6,668 nucleotides of DNA, from the NCBI GenBank assembly GCA_020433835.1, contig JAGRBY010000402.1, positions 1-6,668 of the forward strand, read 5' to 3'. Source of the DNA: Anaerolineae bacterium (GTDB lineage Bacteria > Chloroflexota > Anaerolineae > 4572-78 > J111). The translations under genes were made by a program, and so were the position numbers. Positions 6,570-6,668 of this stretch are shown here, piece after piece. The stretch's first letter is position 1, and every line of letters starts with the position of its first letter. Below the pieces are notes generated by a model. It did not search any database, was not told the origin of the DNA, and saw only the letters and a list, made by a program, of their open reading frames with translations.

Positions 6570-6593
6570 ATGAGTACTGGTAAGAGTACTTAT
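6570..6593. repeat. GAGTACT direct repeat forming a 9-bp hairpin next to the last promoter
   Basis: GAGTACT occurs at 6572-6578 and 6584-6590. Because AGTACT is self-complementary, the two copies also pair. The stem runs 6570-6578 with 6585-6593 (one G-T pair) around the loop GGTAAG. It begins four bases after the stop codon of the large gene and abuts the -35 at 6593. It may be an operator for the downstream gene or a weak transcript-end hairpin. There is no T run directly after it; the run at 6609-6614 is too far away. Confidence 0.4.
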
Positions 6594-6621
6594 TGAAGCA
6601 ACGCCCTATTTTTTATATAAT
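6593..6621 (+). promoter_or_regulatory. Strong sigma-70 promoter candidate for the last gene
   Basis: TTGAAG (6593-6598) and a perfect TATAAT (6616-6621) are separated by exactly 17 bp. The start would be near 6628, about 24 bases before the ATG at 6652. This is the best promoter match in the window. It indicates that the downstream gene has its own transcription start even though the gap after the fusion gene is only 86 bp. Confidence 0.6.
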
Positions 6622-6638
6622 ATCTCTAACTTTGCCTT

Positions 6639-6644
6639 AGGAAG
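6639..6644 (+). promoter_or_regulatory. Shine-Dalgarno sequence AGGAAG
   Basis: AGGAAG lies seven bases before the ATG at 6652 and fixes that codon as the start of the last gene. It is the only strong Shine-Dalgarno in the window; the other two genes have weak, purine-rich leaders. Confidence 0.6.
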
Positions 6645-6651
6645 TGCGATA

Positions 6652-6668
6652 ATGAGTGATATAACCAT
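6652..6668 (+). CDS. Start of a further gene, truncated by the window end
   Basis: Only the first five codons are present (Met-Ser-Asp-Ile-Thr), so no function can be assigned. The gene is supported by the ribosome binding site seven bases upstream and by the TTGAAG-17-TATAAT promoter, which together form a compact expression signal. As the immediate neighbour of the SLATT-SLOG fusion gene, it could be a partner of that protein or unrelated. Confidence 0.5.

Overview
The window looks like chromosomal DNA of a free-living bacterium, most likely of the Chloroflexota (Anaerolineae-like). This is inferred from three things: a soluble GAF-GAF-PAS histidine kinase of a type common there, a CpaF/TadA ATPase with no classical tad genes next to it, and a very large multidomain conflict-type protein. 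No rRNA, tRNA, CRISPR array or transposase gene is visible. All recognisable genes lie on the + strand, but the long spacers and separate promoter candidates suggest independent transcription units rather than one operon.

Layout. Positions 1-467 hold the C-terminal part of a CpaF/TadA secretion ATPase; its start lies outside the window. Positions 468-790 are non-coding. They contain a TA-flanked inverted-repeat element resembling a small non-autonomous transposon, then a promoter candidate set among short repeats. Positions 791-2878 encode a 695-residue soluble hybrid sensor: GAF, GAF, PAS, HisKA and HATPase_c, with all catalytic boxes intact and no response regulator nearby. Positions 2879-3220 are non-coding and contain a perfect 33-bp palindrome whose arms are themselves palindromes, followed by an extended -10 promoter candidate. 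Positions 3221-6565 encode a 1114-residue protein. After it come a small hairpin, a promoter with a perfect TATAAT, a strong ribosome binding site and the first codons of another gene (6652 to the window end).

The highlight is the 1114-residue protein. From N to C terminus it reads as two SLATT/DUF4231-like two-helix membrane modules, a charged linker, a deoxyribosyltransferase/TIR-like domain (DRHyd type, AFVVMPFG and YELGVRHA motifs), a TPR-S region resembling the TRAFs-binding region of animal ASK1 (MAP3K5), and a C-terminal SLOG-like Rossmann domain. Each part is known or predicted to belong to prokaryotic immunity or nucleotide-signalling systems. Here they form one membrane-anchored chain that could combine ligand sensing, ligand processing, scaffolding and membrane disruption. 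The domain calls rest on motif reading. The immune function is inference.

Nothing in the sequence ties the kinase to the large protein beyond adjacency and shared orientation.
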